Assembly: GCF_900111175.1 (NCBI RefSeq)
Contig: NZ_FOGI01000017.1
Location: forward strand, 94,326-158,325
Direction: 5' to 3'
Length of the DNA: 64,000 nt
From: Actinokineospora terrae
GTDB lineage: Bacteria; Actinomycetota; Actinomycetes; Mycobacteriales; Pseudonocardiaceae
The notes under the pieces are model-generated. The model ran no database searches, was not told where the DNA came from, and saw only the letters and a list, made by a program, of their open reading frames with translations. Numbering within the stretch: the stretch's first letter is position 1; each line of letters begins with the position of its first letter. This document shows, piece after piece, positions 18,506 through 27,434 of this stretch. The translations under genes were made by a program, and so were the position numbers.

Positions 18506-18900
18506 TACCCGCGCTGTTCGGGGACGCTCACGCCGGGGTTGGCGGCGAGCGCGTCGGCCACGCTGGCGTACGGGGCGATCTCGTCGAGCAGGCTGCTGAC
18601 CTCCATCGCCCGCAGCACCGGCGGCGCGCAGCAGGCCACCGCGACCCGGCCGCCGTCGCCCCTGGCCCGGCGCTGGGCGTCGGCGAGCAGGGTGAGGCCG
18701 CACGCGCCGACGAACCCGACGTGGGTCAGGTCGACCACGAGCAGCCGCGGCCCGCGGGAGAGCCGCACGGTCAGCGCGGCGTCGACCGTCTGCCGGGTGG
18801 CCAGGTCGATGTCGCCGCGCAGGCGCAGCACCGGCACCTCGGCGCCGCCTGCGCCGGTCCGGTCGTGTCTGATGCCCATCCTGGGCGGGACTGGTCCCAT
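18502..18900 (-). CDS. STAS-domain protein (anti-sigma factor antagonist-like)
   Basis: A 132-aa cytoplasmic protein with one STAS domain (LRLRGDIDLATRQTVDAAL ... RLLVVDLTHVGFVGACGL). In SpoIIAA/RsbV proteins the loop reads D-S-S/T-G and the second residue is phosphorylated by an anti-sigma kinase. Here the loop is GACG, with Cys67 at that position and no nearby Ser, so classical partner switching by phosphorylation is unlikely. ATG at 18900 is chosen over a longer reading because GGGAG precedes it. No cognate kinase or sigma factor is adjacent. Confidence 0.82.
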   Translation of the reverse strand: MGPVPPRMGIRHDRTGAGGAEVPVLRLRGDIDLATRQTVDAALTVRLSRGPRLLVVDLTHVGFVGACGLTLLADAQRRARGDGGRVAVACCAPPVLRAMEVSSLLDEIAPYASVADALAANPGVSVPEQRGY

Positions 18901-19082
18901 GGTGTGGCGCTCCCTTGATCGGGGCGGCCACGAGGAAAATGTCGCCCGGGCCGCTGGTGGCCACCCGGATCGCATCTCCGACGCAGCGTTACCGTGCGGT
19001 CGGCTTGCCCCCCACGCTACGCCCTACCCAGCCCCGCACAACCCCCAGCCCGCTGACCAGCGACGACTCAGGTCACAGCCGG

Positions 19083-20057
19083 TCACAACCAGCCGCGGCG
19101 GGCGGCGAGCAGGCCCGCCTGGAACCGGGTGTCGGCGCCGAGGGTGCTCATCATCTCCCCGATGCGGCGCACCACGGTGCGCTGCGCGACGCCCAGCGCC
19201 CTGGCGATCGCCTGGTCCTTGAGCCCGGCGGCCATCAGCGACAGCACCTGCCGGTCGCGCTCGGACAGCGTCGCCGCCCGCTCGGCGGAGGCCTGCCCGC
19301 CGAGCACCGGCGCCGCCTGGTCCCACAGCGCCTCGAAGCACATCACCAGGCCCTCCACCAGCGGAGCGGCGTGCACCAGCAGCCGGGTCCTGGTCTCGGC
19401 GGAGGCGAACGACACCGGCATCAGCGCCACCCGCCGGTCCACGATCATCATCTTCATCGGCGCCGACGCCAGCGTCCTGGCCTCCTCGCCCAGCTCGATG
19501 CAGGCCATCATCTGCGCGTAGTGGCCGGGCAGCGCCAGCGCCGGGCCGTGGTAGAGCGAGCGGTACCGCACGCCGCGGTCGAGCGCGATCAGCTCCTGGT
19601 CGTTCTGCACCGGGGTGCCGTGCAGGTACGGCGGCGCGTCGATGATCAGCACCTCCTCGCGGGCGCCGAGCTGCATCTGCGCCAGCCGGTGCTGGATGAC
19701 GTCGTTGCCCTCCAGGATCTCCACCAGGTTCGACTCGGCCGACGCGGGGGTCTCCCGCAGCCGCAGTGCCAGCTCCCGCGCCGCGGCGCGCAGCCCCTCC
19801 AGTTCCTGCTGCCTGCGCGACACCAGTGCCTCGATGGACACCTCGGGCGGCGCGACCACGTACCGCATGGGCCGCGCGAGCAGGGTCGTGACCAGCCCGG
19901 CGGCGGTGAGGGTGCGCAGGGCGCGGCGCACCGCGGGCAGCGGCAGCTCGGCCGAGTCGGCGATGTCCTGGGCGGTGCCGCGCGGGGTGGTGGCCAGCGC
20001 GAGGTACACCGCGTTGTCCGTCTCGCTGAGCCCGACCGGCCCCAACAGGTGCGCCAT
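19083..20057 (-). CDS. TrmB/LuxR hybrid transcriptional regulator
   Basis: A 324-aa protein with two different DNA-binding modules: an N-terminal TrmB-type winged helix (about residues 8-65; SETDNAVYLALATTPRGTA) and a C-terminal LuxR HTH (about 265-322; LSERDRQVLSLMAAGLKDQA ... ALGVAQRTVVRRIGEMMSTL). The middle resembles the phospholipase-D-like sensor part of actinobacterial TrmB/LuxR regulators. Such genes commonly regulate secondary metabolism or peptides. It is divergent from a tiny Arg-rich ORF at 20241. Confidence 0.85.
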   Translation of the reverse strand: MAHLLGPVGLSETDNAVYLALATTPRGTAQDIADSAELPLPAVRRALRTLTAAGLVTTLLARPMRYVVAPPEVSIEALVSRRQQELEGLRAAARELALRLRETPASAESNLVEILEGNDVIQHRLAQMQLGAREEVLIIDAPPYLHGTPVQNDQELIALDRGVRYRSLYHGPALALPGHYAQMMACIELGEEARTLASAPMKMMIVDRRVALMPVSFASAETRTRLLVHAAPLVEGLVMCFEALWDQAAPVLGGQASAERAATLSERDRQVLSLMAAGLKDQAIARALGVAQRTVVRRIGEMMSTLGADTRFQAGLLAARRGWL

Positions 20058-20240
20058 GGCGACACACTAGGCGCGGGCGCGTCACCATCACAGCCCCTCG
20101 CGGCCGGTGCTGTGAAAATCCACGCGTGTCCTGATCGCGCCGTTGTCCTGTTCGGCCCTCGCCCGCCGCCGGGAGCGGGGGCAGGCTGGCCGGTGCACAC
20201 CTCCTCCGCAGTACCCGTCCCCGCTGGGAAGGATCCCGCC

Positions 20241-20297
20241 ATGTCCCGCGCCACCCGACGCCCCCGCACCCCGAGGCGGGCTTTCGCGTCCGCGTGA
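20241..20297 (+). CDS. Possible 18-aa Arg-rich peptide
   Basis: ATG at 20241 gives MSRATRRPRTPRRAFASA and stop. A good ribosome binding site (GGGAAGGA, 20226-20233) is 7 nt upstream and a strong hairpin terminator follows 8 nt after the stop, so a complete small transcription unit is visible between two genes on the other strand. Six of 18 residues are Arg. No homology can be judged at this size. It may be a leader or regulator peptide or chance. Confidence 0.35.
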   Translation: MSRATRRPRTPRRAFASA

Positions 20298-20305
20298 TCC
20301 GGTCG

Positions 20306-20333
20306 CTGGGCTGTCCGGTCCCGGGCAGCCCAG
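20306..20333. terminator. Hairpin terminator
   Basis: CTGGGCTG (20306-20313) pairs with CAGCCCAG (20326-20333) around a 12-nt loop. It lies between the small plus-strand ORF and the stop of the opposing PucR gene (20337), so it can act for both. Confidence 0.65.
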
Positions 20334-20336
20334 TAA

Positions 20337-21467
20337 CTAGCGGGCCGGGAGCACGGCCCGACCGCGCAGGGCCATCTCCAGCGCCAGCCGCCCCGCGGGG
20401 TCGATGAGCCGGTCGCCGAGCAGGTCGGTCAGCTGGTGCAGCCGGTAGCGCACGGTCTGCGGGTGGATGTCCAGTGCCGCGGCGACCTCGGCTGTCCCAC
20501 CGGTGGTGCGCAGCCAGGCCAGCAGCGTCGCGGTGAGCCGCTCCCGCTGCCTGGGCGGCAGGCCCGCCAACGGCGCCAACTCCCGGTCGGCCAGCCGTGC
20601 CAGCAGGAACTCGTCGGCCAGCAGCAGCAACTCGGCCAGGTGGTCGGCGCACCGCAGGACACCGGTATCCGGGAGCACGCCCCGGCGGGCCAACCCCCAC
20701 GCGCGACGAGCCAACGAGAGAGAGTCGTGCGCATCCGCGGTGCGCACAGTGGGGCCGACTACGACCAAGCCCTCGGCGGGCGGGAGGCTCTGGCCCGCGA
20801 TCACCAGACAGGCCTGCGTGCCTTCGGTGTCCAGGAGCGCGTCGGTTGCCGCGGCCCACACCTCCACCGCTTCCGAACCCTCCGCCAGCACCACGGTCAC
20901 CTCGTCGGGCAGCGGCCACTGCGCGGCGTTGGCGGTGTCGGCGATGTCCGCCGGTGGGTGTTCGGCGAGCAGGAGCCGCACGAGCGCCCGCCTGCGACCA
21001 CGCACCGCGTCCAGGCCCTCGGCGGTGGCGTAACCCGCCATCGCGGTCGCGCACAACGCGTCGACGTGCGCGAACACCAGGTCGGCCAGGTCGAACAGCT
21101 CCGCGGTGGGCACGCCCGCGCCGCGGCCGAGTTCGCTGACGCGCCGCCACACCACCCGCGCGCCGACCCGCACCGCGGTCTGCAACGCGTCGAGCGTGCG
21201 GCCCTCGGCGTGCTCGACCCGCGCCGCGTACCGCAGGGCGGCCGCCCTCGTCGCGTGGTCGCCGTCCGGGCGCACCACCGCGGCCACCGAGTCCAGCAGC
21301 ACCTGCCCGACCCGCCCGCGCAGCGGACCCGCGTACTCCGGCACCGCGGCCTGGATCTCGGCGACGACCTCCGCGACCAGCTCGGCCGGGCGGATCCGCC
21401 GCGCCACCTCCGCCGGGAGCGCCGCCCACAGCTCGGCGGGCCGTCCGGTGTCCGGCGTGCCTGCCAA
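20337..21467 (-). CDS. PucR-family regulator, paralogue 1 (upstream of the mce operon)
   Basis: A 376-aa transcription factor of the PucR/CdaR type. N-terminal RsbRD-like region (LWAALPAEVARRIRPAELV ... GRTLDALQTAVRVGARVVWR) and a C-terminal PucR HTH with the hallmark LDIHPQTVRYRLHQLTDLLG. Three paralogues with the same layout lie at 32521, 33943 and 35237, bracketing the mce operon. It is divergent from the secreted protein that opens that operon (264 bp shared promoter region), making it the best candidate regulator of mce transcription. Effector unknown. Confidence 0.87.
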   Translation of the reverse strand: MAGTPDTGRPAELWAALPAEVARRIRPAELVAEVVAEIQAAVPEYAGPLRGRVGQVLLDSVAAVVRPDGDHATRAAALRYAARVEHAEGRTLDALQTAVRVGARVVWRRVSELGRGAGVPTAELFDLADLVFAHVDALCATAMAGYATAEGLDAVRGRRRALVRLLLAEHPPADIADTANAAQWPLPDEVTVVLAEGSEAVEVWAAATDALLDTEGTQACLVIAGQSLPPAEGLVVVGPTVRTADAHDSLSLARRAWGLARRGVLPDTGVLRCADHLAELLLLADEFLLARLADRELAPLAGLPPRQRERLTATLLAWLRTTGGTAEVAAALDIHPQTVRYRLHQLTDLLGDRLIDPAGRLALEMALRGRAVLPAR

Positions 21468-21731
21468 GGTCCACCTCCCGCGGCGGGGTTGTGCTCGGCC
21501 GACGATAAATTCGCCCTTCCGCCGGTGTCAATCACCGCCCCCGGTTCAGCGGATCGCGACAAACCCGCGGTTCTCGGATCCCGCGCACAAAGCCGGGACC
21601 CGGTTTTGCGCGTGCGGTGACAACAACCGCGACCGGCGAAACGCGTCGTTGTCCGCCGTGGTGACCCGCTGGTAACGTCCCCGGAACCGGCGCGGAAAGC
21701 GTTGCGGCACAACGGATCCGGGGTGGTGACG

Positions 21732-22508
21732 ATGACGCGGTCCGCAGTGGCGCGCCGGTGGGCGCTCGCCGCGGTGGCGGGGGTGGCCGGGCTGGTGGCG
21801 CACGTGGGCGTCGCCGATGGCGCCCCGGCGGTCATTCCCACGACGACAGCGGAATCGACCCCGCCCGCGCAAACCCCCGCCGCGGAGCCCGTCGAGGCCA
21901 AGCCTGTTGCACCAGCTGTCCCATCGGTGGACAAAGCAGCTGATCTGCCGTACAACTTCGACCTGACCGTCACCACCCGGCTGGCGAAGCTCAACTCCGA
22001 CGTGGTCATCGGCCCCGGTTCGTTCCGCTCGGTGATCGGTTTCCTGCCCGGCCCCGACGGTCGTCTCCCCTTGACCGGCGACCTCGACCTCCCCCCGGCC
22101 AAGGCCGCCATGGTGGCCTTCCGGTTCATGCCGGTCACCAGCACCATCACCCTGACGCCCGCGGGCCAGGCGACCGGCAGCGCGGTGCTCACCATCGACG
22201 GCACCCCGAACGCCAACGCCGACATCGACGTCACGCTGCGGGTGGACCTACGGGTCTCGGCGGTGTTCCAGGACGGGCTGCCGCTGGCGGTGGGGGACGG
22301 GTGCCGCACGGTGAGCCCGCTGGAAATCCGGTTGCGCGGCAAGGTGCTGGTGGTCCCCGGCTCGGTCAGCACGCTCACCAGCACCGTCACCATCCCGCCG
22401 TTCACCGGCTGCGGCACCACCGAGGACCTCGACCCGCTGGTCACCGGCCTGGTCTCCGGCCCGGGCACCGGGCTGACCAACCGGCTCGTCACCCGGCCGC
22501 CGGTCTAG
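21732..22508 (+). CDS. Secreted protein of unknown function at the head of the mce operon
   Basis: A 258-aa exported protein. ATG at 21732 is chosen (GTG codons at 21723 and 21726 are alternatives); it opens a signal peptide (MTRSAVARRWALAAVAGVAG). A Pro/Thr/Ala-rich linker (residues about 35-70) precedes a predicted beta-rich domain with two cysteines (DGCRTV, TGCGTT) that could form a disulfide. I do not recognise the family. mceG starts 37 nt after its stop, so co-transcription with the lipid importer is likely; a role in substrate delivery or envelope anchoring is inference only. Confidence 0.75.
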   Translation: MTRSAVARRWALAAVAGVAGLVAHVGVADGAPAVIPTTTAESTPPAQTPAAEPVEAKPVAPAVPSVDKAADLPYNFDLTVTTRLAKLNSDVVIGPGSFRSVIGFLPGPDGRLPLTGDLDLPPAKAAMVAFRFMPVTSTITLTPAGQATGSAVLTIDGTPNANADIDVTLRVDLRVSAVFQDGLPLAVGDGCRTVSPLEIRLRGKVLVVPGSVSTLTSTVTIPPFTGCGTTEDLDPLVTGLVSGPGTGLTNRLVTRPPV

Positions 22509-22545
22509 GGGGCGGGGATGGGCGTCGAGCCGAGCCGGAGGCGAG

Positions 22546-23628
22546 ATGGGCGTTGAGGTCGTGGTCGAGGGGTTGGGCAAGTCGTTCGGCACGCAGGCGA
22601 TCTGGCGGGACGTGACGCTCACCCTGCCCGCCGGTGAGGTCAGCGTGCTGCTCGGGCCGTCCGGCACCGGCAAGTCGGTGTTCCTCAAGTGCCTCATCGG
22701 GTTGCTGCGCCCGGAGCGCGGCCGGGTGCTGATCAACGGGGTCGACCTGTGCACGTGCGCCGAGCGCGACACCTACGAGATCCGCAAGCTGTTCGGCGTG
22801 CTGTTCCAGGACGGCGCCCTGTTCGGCTCGATGTCGGTCTACGACAACATCGCCTTCCCGCTGCGCGAGCACACCCGCAAGAGCGAGAAGGAGGTCAACC
22901 GGATCGTCATGTCCAAGGTGGACATGGTGGGGATGCTCGGCGCCGAGCGCAAGCTGCCCGGCGAGATCTCCGGCGGCATGCGCAAGCGGGCCGGGTTGGC
23001 CCGCGCGCTGGTGCTCGACCCGAGCATCATCCTGTGCGACGAGCCGGACTCCGGCCTCGACCCGGTCCGCACCGCGCTGCTGAGCCAGCTGCTCATCGAC
23101 CTCAACGCCCAGCTCGACGCCACCATCCTGATCGTCACCCACAACATCACCGTCGCCCGCACCGTCCCGGACAACCTTGGCATGCTCTTCCGCCGCGAAC
23201 TGGTGCTGTTCGGCCCCCGCGAACTGCTGCTGACCAGCGACGTCCCGGTGGTGGCGCAATTGCTCAACGGCCGCAAGAACGGCCCGATCGGCATGTCCGA
23301 GGAGCGCGACACCGCCGAGGACCCCGCCCTCCCACCGGAAGATCCGGACAACGTCCGCGGCATCGTCCCCCAGCTCGAACCCACCCCCGGCCTCCCCCGC
23401 CGAGACGCCGTCCGCCGCCGCAAACTCCGCCTCATGCAGTCCCTGCACACCCTCCCCACCCCAGCCCGACAAGCAGTCCTCACCACCATGACCCCCACCG
23501 ACCTGGACGACTACGACACCTGGCGCCGCCGCACCTCCGCCATCCCCATCGCCACCCGGAAAACCACCACCCCGACAACCCGCGTCGAGGAACCGGCCCC
23601 CAGATCCCGTTGGTGGAGCAAGCGATGA
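22546..23628 (+). CDS. mceG: Mce system ATPase MceG (Mkl/MlaF-type)
   Basis: ATP-binding subunit that powers the YrbE permeases of the Mce lipid importer. 360 aa: Walker A GPSGTGKS (37-44), Q-loop LFQDGALFGSMS, signature ISGGMRKR, Walker B IILCDEPDSGLDP, H-loop VTHN. After about residue 245 there is a charged, Pro-rich C-terminal extension of roughly 110 residues. CGGAGG lies 4 nt before the ATG. Its TGA overlaps the ATG of yrbE-A (ATGA), so stoichiometric coupling is expected. In mycobacteria mceG is unlinked from mce operons; here it is the first transporter gene. Confidence 0.92.
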   Translation: MGVEVVVEGLGKSFGTQAIWRDVTLTLPAGEVSVLLGPSGTGKSVFLKCLIGLLRPERGRVLINGVDLCTCAERDTYEIRKLFGVLFQDGALFGSMSVYDNIAFPLREHTRKSEKEVNRIVMSKVDMVGMLGAERKLPGEISGGMRKRAGLARALVLDPSIILCDEPDSGLDPVRTALLSQLLIDLNAQLDATILIVTHNITVARTVPDNLGMLFRRELVLFGPRELLLTSDVPVVAQLLNGRKNGPIGMSEERDTAEDPALPPEDPDNVRGIVPQLEPTPGLPRRDAVRRRKLRLMQSLHTLPTPARQAVLTTMTPTDLDDYDTWRRRTSAIPIATRKTTTPTTRVEEPAPRSRWWSKR

Positions 23629-24407
23629 CCGCTCCTGCCCGGGCGCTCACCGGCGTCCTGCGCGAGTTCGGTGCCCTCTTCTCGATGGCGCTGGACGTGG
23701 TCGTCGGGGTGTTCCGGAGGCCGGTGCGGGTCAGAGAAGTGGTGCAGCAGTTCTGGTTCATCGCCAGTGTCTCGATCCTGCCCGCGGCGTTGGTGTCCAT
23801 CCCGTTCGGTGCGGTGATCACGCTGCAGTTGGGGTCGTTGACCGCGCAGATCGGCGCGGACTCGTTCAACGGTGCCGCCAGCGTGCTCGCCGTCATCCAG
23901 CAGGCCAGTCCGATCGTCACCACGTTGGTGGTCGCGGGCGCGGGCGGGTCGGCGATCTGCGCGGATCTCGGGTCGCGCACCATCCGCGAGGAGATCGACG
24001 CCATGCGGGTCCTGGGGGTCTCGCCCGTCCACCGGCTCGTCGTCCCGCGGGTGGTGGCGGCGATGGCGGTCGCGGCGCTGCTCAACGGGATGGTCAGCGT
24101 CGTCGGGGTGTGCGGGGGCTATGTCTTCAACGTCGTGGTGCAGGACGGTACGCCCGGCGCGTTCCTGTCCAGCTTCTCCGCGCTCGCGCAGCTGCCGGAC
24201 CTGTGGGTCGGCGAGCTCAAGGCGCTGGTGTTCGGGTTCCTCGCCGGGCTGGTCGCCGCCTACCGGGGCCTCAACCCCAGGGGCGGGCCGAAGGGCGTCG
24301 GCGATGTCGTCAACCAGTCCGTGGTGATCACCTTCCTGCTGCTGTTCTTCGTGAACTTCGTGATCAGCGTGGTGTACCTGCGGATCGTCCCGGCGAAGGG
24401 GGCCTGA
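23625..24407 (+). CDS. yrbEA: Mce permease subunit YrbE-A (MlaE family)
   Basis: 260-aa integral membrane protein, one of two permease halves. Several hydrophobic segments (for example SILPAALVSIPFGAVITLQL, VVAAMAVAALLNGMVSVVGV and TFLLLFFVNFVISVVYLRIV) and the MlaE signature region SRTIREEIDAMRVLGVSPVH, which contacts the ATPase. It overlaps mceG by 4 nt and its TGA overlaps the next ATG (TGATG). Confidence 0.92.
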   Translation: MTAPARALTGVLREFGALFSMALDVVVGVFRRPVRVREVVQQFWFIASVSILPAALVSIPFGAVITLQLGSLTAQIGADSFNGAASVLAVIQQASPIVTTLVVAGAGGSAICADLGSRTIREEIDAMRVLGVSPVHRLVVPRVVAAMAVAALLNGMVSVVGVCGGYVFNVVVQDGTPGAFLSSFSALAQLPDLWVGELKALVFGFLAGLVAAYRGLNPRGGPKGVGDVVNQSVVITFLLLFFVNFVISVVYLRIVPAKGA

Positions 24408-25216
24408 TGATCACCAGGACCGCGGGCGCGCTGGAGCGGCTCGGTGACCAGCTCCGCTTCTCGTTGCGTGCGCTGGCGTGGGTGCCGTTCACGGTGACCC
24501 GCTACTCCCGCGAGGTCGTGCGGCTGCTGGCCGAGGTCAGCTTCGGCAGCGGCGCGCTCGCGGTCATCGGCGGCACGATCGGCGTGATGGTCGGGCTGAG
24601 CGTGTTCACCGGCACCGTCGTCGGGCTGCAGGGCTTCTCCGCGCTCAACCAGATCGGCACCTCCGCCTTCGCCGGGTTCCTCTCCGCCTACTTCAACACC
24701 CGCGAGATCGCGCCGCTGGTGGCCGGGCTGGCGCTGTCGGCGACCGTGGGCTCCGGGTTCACCGCGCAGCTCGGCGCGATGCGGATCTCCGAGGAGATCG
24801 ACGCGCTGGAGGTGATGGCCGTGCGGTCGATGCCGTACCTGGTGACCACCCGGATCGTCGCCGGGTTCGTGGCCGTCATCCCGCTCTACGTCATCGGCCT
24901 GCTCACCTCGTACCTCGCCGCCCGGGTCACCACCGTGGGCGTCTACGGCCAGTCGGCGGGCACCTACGACCACTACTTCTCGCTGTTCCTGCCGCCGGAG
25001 GACGTCCTCTGGTCGTTCGTGAAGGTGCTCGTGTTCAGCGTCGCGATCATCCTGACCCACTGCTTCCACGGCTACCGCGCCGCAGGCGGTCCGGCCGGAG
25101 TCGGTGTCGCGGTTGGACGGTCGGTGCGCACGGCCATCGTCGTCGTGTCCATCTTGGACTTCTTCCTCAGCCTCGCGATCTGGGGCGCCACCACGACCGT
25201 GCGGGTGGCGGGATGA
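24407..25216 (+). CDS. yrbEB: Mce permease subunit YrbE-B (MlaE family)
   Basis: 269-aa second permease half. It carries the same signature GAMRISEEIDALEVMAVRSM and multiple membrane segments (ALAVIGGTIGVMVGLSVFTG, VAGFVAVIPLYVIGLLTSYL). Start ATG overlaps the previous stop and its own stop overlaps mceA (ATGA). With YrbE-A and MceG it forms the inner-membrane ABC core. Confidence 0.92.
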   Translation: MITRTAGALERLGDQLRFSLRALAWVPFTVTRYSREVVRLLAEVSFGSGALAVIGGTIGVMVGLSVFTGTVVGLQGFSALNQIGTSAFAGFLSAYFNTREIAPLVAGLALSATVGSGFTAQLGAMRISEEIDALEVMAVRSMPYLVTTRIVAGFVAVIPLYVIGLLTSYLAARVTTVGVYGQSAGTYDHYFSLFLPPEDVLWSFVKVLVFSVAIILTHCFHGYRAAGGPAGVGVAVGRSVRTAIVVVSILDFFLSLAIWGATTTVRVAG

Positions 25217-26415
25217 GCCGCCGGGCCCGTGACCGGGCGCTCGGACTGGTCTTCGTCCTGCTGCTCGGCGCGCTCGGCTGGCTCGCGGTCGCGGTGTACG
25301 CCAAGCAGTTCACCTCCGCCGCCGTGGTGACGCTGCGCGTGGACCGGGTCGGCAGCCAGCTCAAGACGAACGCGGACGTGAAGGTGCGCGGCGTGGTCGT
25401 GGGCGCGGTCCGGGCCGTGCGGACGACCGGGGACGGCGTGGTCGTGGAGTTGGCCATCGACGAGGACAAGCTGGCGCAGTTGCCCAGCAACAGCACCGCC
25501 CGGCTGCTGCCCAAGACCCTGTTCGGCCAGCGCTACGTCAGCCTGGTCCTGCCCGCGGAGCCCGCAAGACCGCTGGCGGACGGCGATGTCATCCGGCAGG
25601 ACAAGACCGTCCGCGCGATCGAGGTCGAGAAGGCGTTGCGCGACCTGATGCCGGTGTTGCAGGCGGTCCAGCCGCAGAAGCTGTCGAGCACCCTCGGCGC
25701 GCTGTCGCAGGCGCTGGCGGGCCGCGGGAAGTCGTTGGGGGAGACGCTGGTCGGGCTCAACCAGTACCTCGACCGGCTCAACCCGATGCTGCCGCAGGTC
25801 CAGGCCGACATCACCCGCCTCGCCGACACCCTGGCCGTCTACGAGACCGCCGGACCGGACATCGTCGACCCCCTCAACGGCCTGACCACCACGACCAAGA
25901 CCTTCGCCGAGCAGCGCGACAGCGTGGCCGCCCTGCTCGCCACCATGACCGACACGGCCACCGACGTCGAGGCCTTCGTGCGCGCGAACCGGACCAACCT
26001 CATCGGCCTGTCCGCCGCGGGCCGACCCACCCTGGAACTGCTGGCCCGCTACGCGCCCGAGTTCCCCTGCCTCACCGAAGCGGCCGTCGCCCTCAAACCC
26101 AGGATCGACGCCGCGCTCGGCAAGGGCACCAACGAACCGGGCCTGCACGTCCGGCTCACCACCAAGCCCAGCCGCGGCCCGTACCAGCCGGGCCGCGACG
26201 CCCCCACCTACACGGCCACCGGCGGCCCCCGCTGCTTCACGGCCGGACTCAGCCAGGGCGGGTTCGTGCCCGCGGTGGCGAACTCACCGCAGGAGGGCCG
26301 GTTCATCGCGGAGCTCATCGCACCGGTCGAAGGGGTCAGTCCGAGCGAGGTCGGCGACTGGGGCGGGCTGCTCGTCGGGCCGTTGCTGCGCGGGGCGGAG
26401 GTGGAGCTGTCATGA
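25213..26415 (+). CDS. mceA: Mce family protein MceA
   Basis: 400-aa substrate-binding/channel subunit. One N-terminal membrane anchor (LGLVFVLLLGALGWLAVAVY, residues about 10-30) is followed by the MCE (MlaD-like) beta-barrel domain (VTLRVDRVGSQLKTNADVKV ... ARLLPKTLFGQRYVSLVLP) and a long helical region expected to build the periplasmic lipid tunnel. Two Cys near the C-terminus (EFPCLTE, GPRCFTA) suggest an exported disulfide. Overlaps its neighbours by 4 nt on both sides. Confidence 0.92.
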   Translation: MSRRARDRALGLVFVLLLGALGWLAVAVYAKQFTSAAVVTLRVDRVGSQLKTNADVKVRGVVVGAVRAVRTTGDGVVVELAIDEDKLAQLPSNSTARLLPKTLFGQRYVSLVLPAEPARPLADGDVIRQDKTVRAIEVEKALRDLMPVLQAVQPQKLSSTLGALSQALAGRGKSLGETLVGLNQYLDRLNPMLPQVQADITRLADTLAVYETAGPDIVDPLNGLTTTTKTFAEQRDSVAALLATMTDTATDVEAFVRANRTNLIGLSAAGRPTLELLARYAPEFPCLTEAAVALKPRIDAALGKGTNEPGLHVRLTTKPSRGPYQPGRDAPTYTATGGPRCFTAGLSQGGFVPAVANSPQEGRFIAELIAPVEGVSPSEVGDWGGLLVGPLLRGAEVELS

Positions 26416-27434
26416 CGGAGAGCCTGCGCGGGCCGCTGGTCAAGGGTGCGATCTTCACGGTGGTGACCGCCCTGGCCACGGCGGTCCTGGGGATCACCAT
26501 CGCCAACGGCGGCACCGGCGACACCGCGACCTACAGGGCCCGCTTCACCGACGTGACCTCCCTCAACGAGGGCGACGACATCCGGATGGCCGGGGTGCGG
26601 GTCGGCCGGGTGCGCGACATCTCGGTGGTGGACCGCCGCTTCAGCGAGGTGGAGTTCGAAGTGGACCGCCGCTACGCCCTCGCGCCCTCGGTGACCGCGA
26701 CCGTCCGGTTCCGCAACCTCATCGGCCAGCGCTACATCGCCCTCGACCAGGGCGGTGAGTCCGGGCGGCTGGCCGAGGGCGTCACGATCCCCTTGGAACG
26801 GACCCGTCCCGCGCTCGACCTCACCGCCATGTTCAACGGCTTCAAGCCGCTGTTCCAGGCGCTGTCACCGGACGAGGTGAACAAGCTGTCCCTGGAGGTC
26901 GTCCAAGTGCTGCAAGGGGAAGGTGGCACGGTCGAGAACCTCTTGCGGCACATCGGTTCCCTGACCACGTCCTTGGCCGAGAAGGATGACGTGATCGGCC
27001 GGGTCATCGAGAACCTCAACACCGTGCTCGCCCAGGTCGACGCCAAGGACGACCAGCTGTCCACAGTGGTGCTCACCGCCCAGCAGCTGGTCAGCGGGCT
27101 CGCCGCCGACGCGAAGCCGATCGGCGACGCGATCGACGGCATCGCCGCGCTCACCAACGCCACCGCCGGTCTGCTCGACCAGGGCCGCGAACCCCTGCGC
27201 CGCGACATCGACGCCCTCGGGTCGTTGTCGAAGACGCTGGCCGACAACACCCCCGCGTTCGAGCAGTTCCTCGACCGGCTGCCCGTCAAGTACGAGGCCA
27301 TCGGGCGGACCGCGTCCTACGGGTCCTGGCTCAACTTCTACCTCTGCTCGACCACCACCGACGCCGCGCCCGCCCCCGGCCAGACGCCGGGTGACCTCGG
27401 CATCCCGATCACCGACGCGAGGTGCCGCCCGTGA
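26412..27434 (+). CDS. mceB: Mce family protein MceB
   Basis: 340 aa. N-terminal anchor (GAIFTVVTALATAVLGITIA), MCE domain with YRARFTDVTSLNEGDDIRMA and VRFRNLIGQRYIALDQGG, then a helical coiled region and a C-terminal YLCSTT segment typical of MceB. The ATG overlaps mceA by 4 nt. A CCACAGTGG motif inside the gene (27061-27069) uses the rare Thr codon ACA. Confidence 0.91.
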   Translation: MTESLRGPLVKGAIFTVVTALATAVLGITIANGGTGDTATYRARFTDVTSLNEGDDIRMAGVRVGRVRDISVVDRRFSEVEFEVDRRYALAPSVTATVRFRNLIGQRYIALDQGGESGRLAEGVTIPLERTRPALDLTAMFNGFKPLFQALSPDEVNKLSLEVVQVLQGEGGTVENLLRHIGSLTTSLAEKDDVIGRVIENLNTVLAQVDAKDDQLSTVVLTAQQLVSGLAADAKPIGDAIDGIAALTNATAGLLDQGREPLRRDIDALGSLSKTLADNTPAFEQFLDRLPVKYEAIGRTASYGSWLNFYLCSTTTDAAPAPGQTPGDLGIPITDARCRP

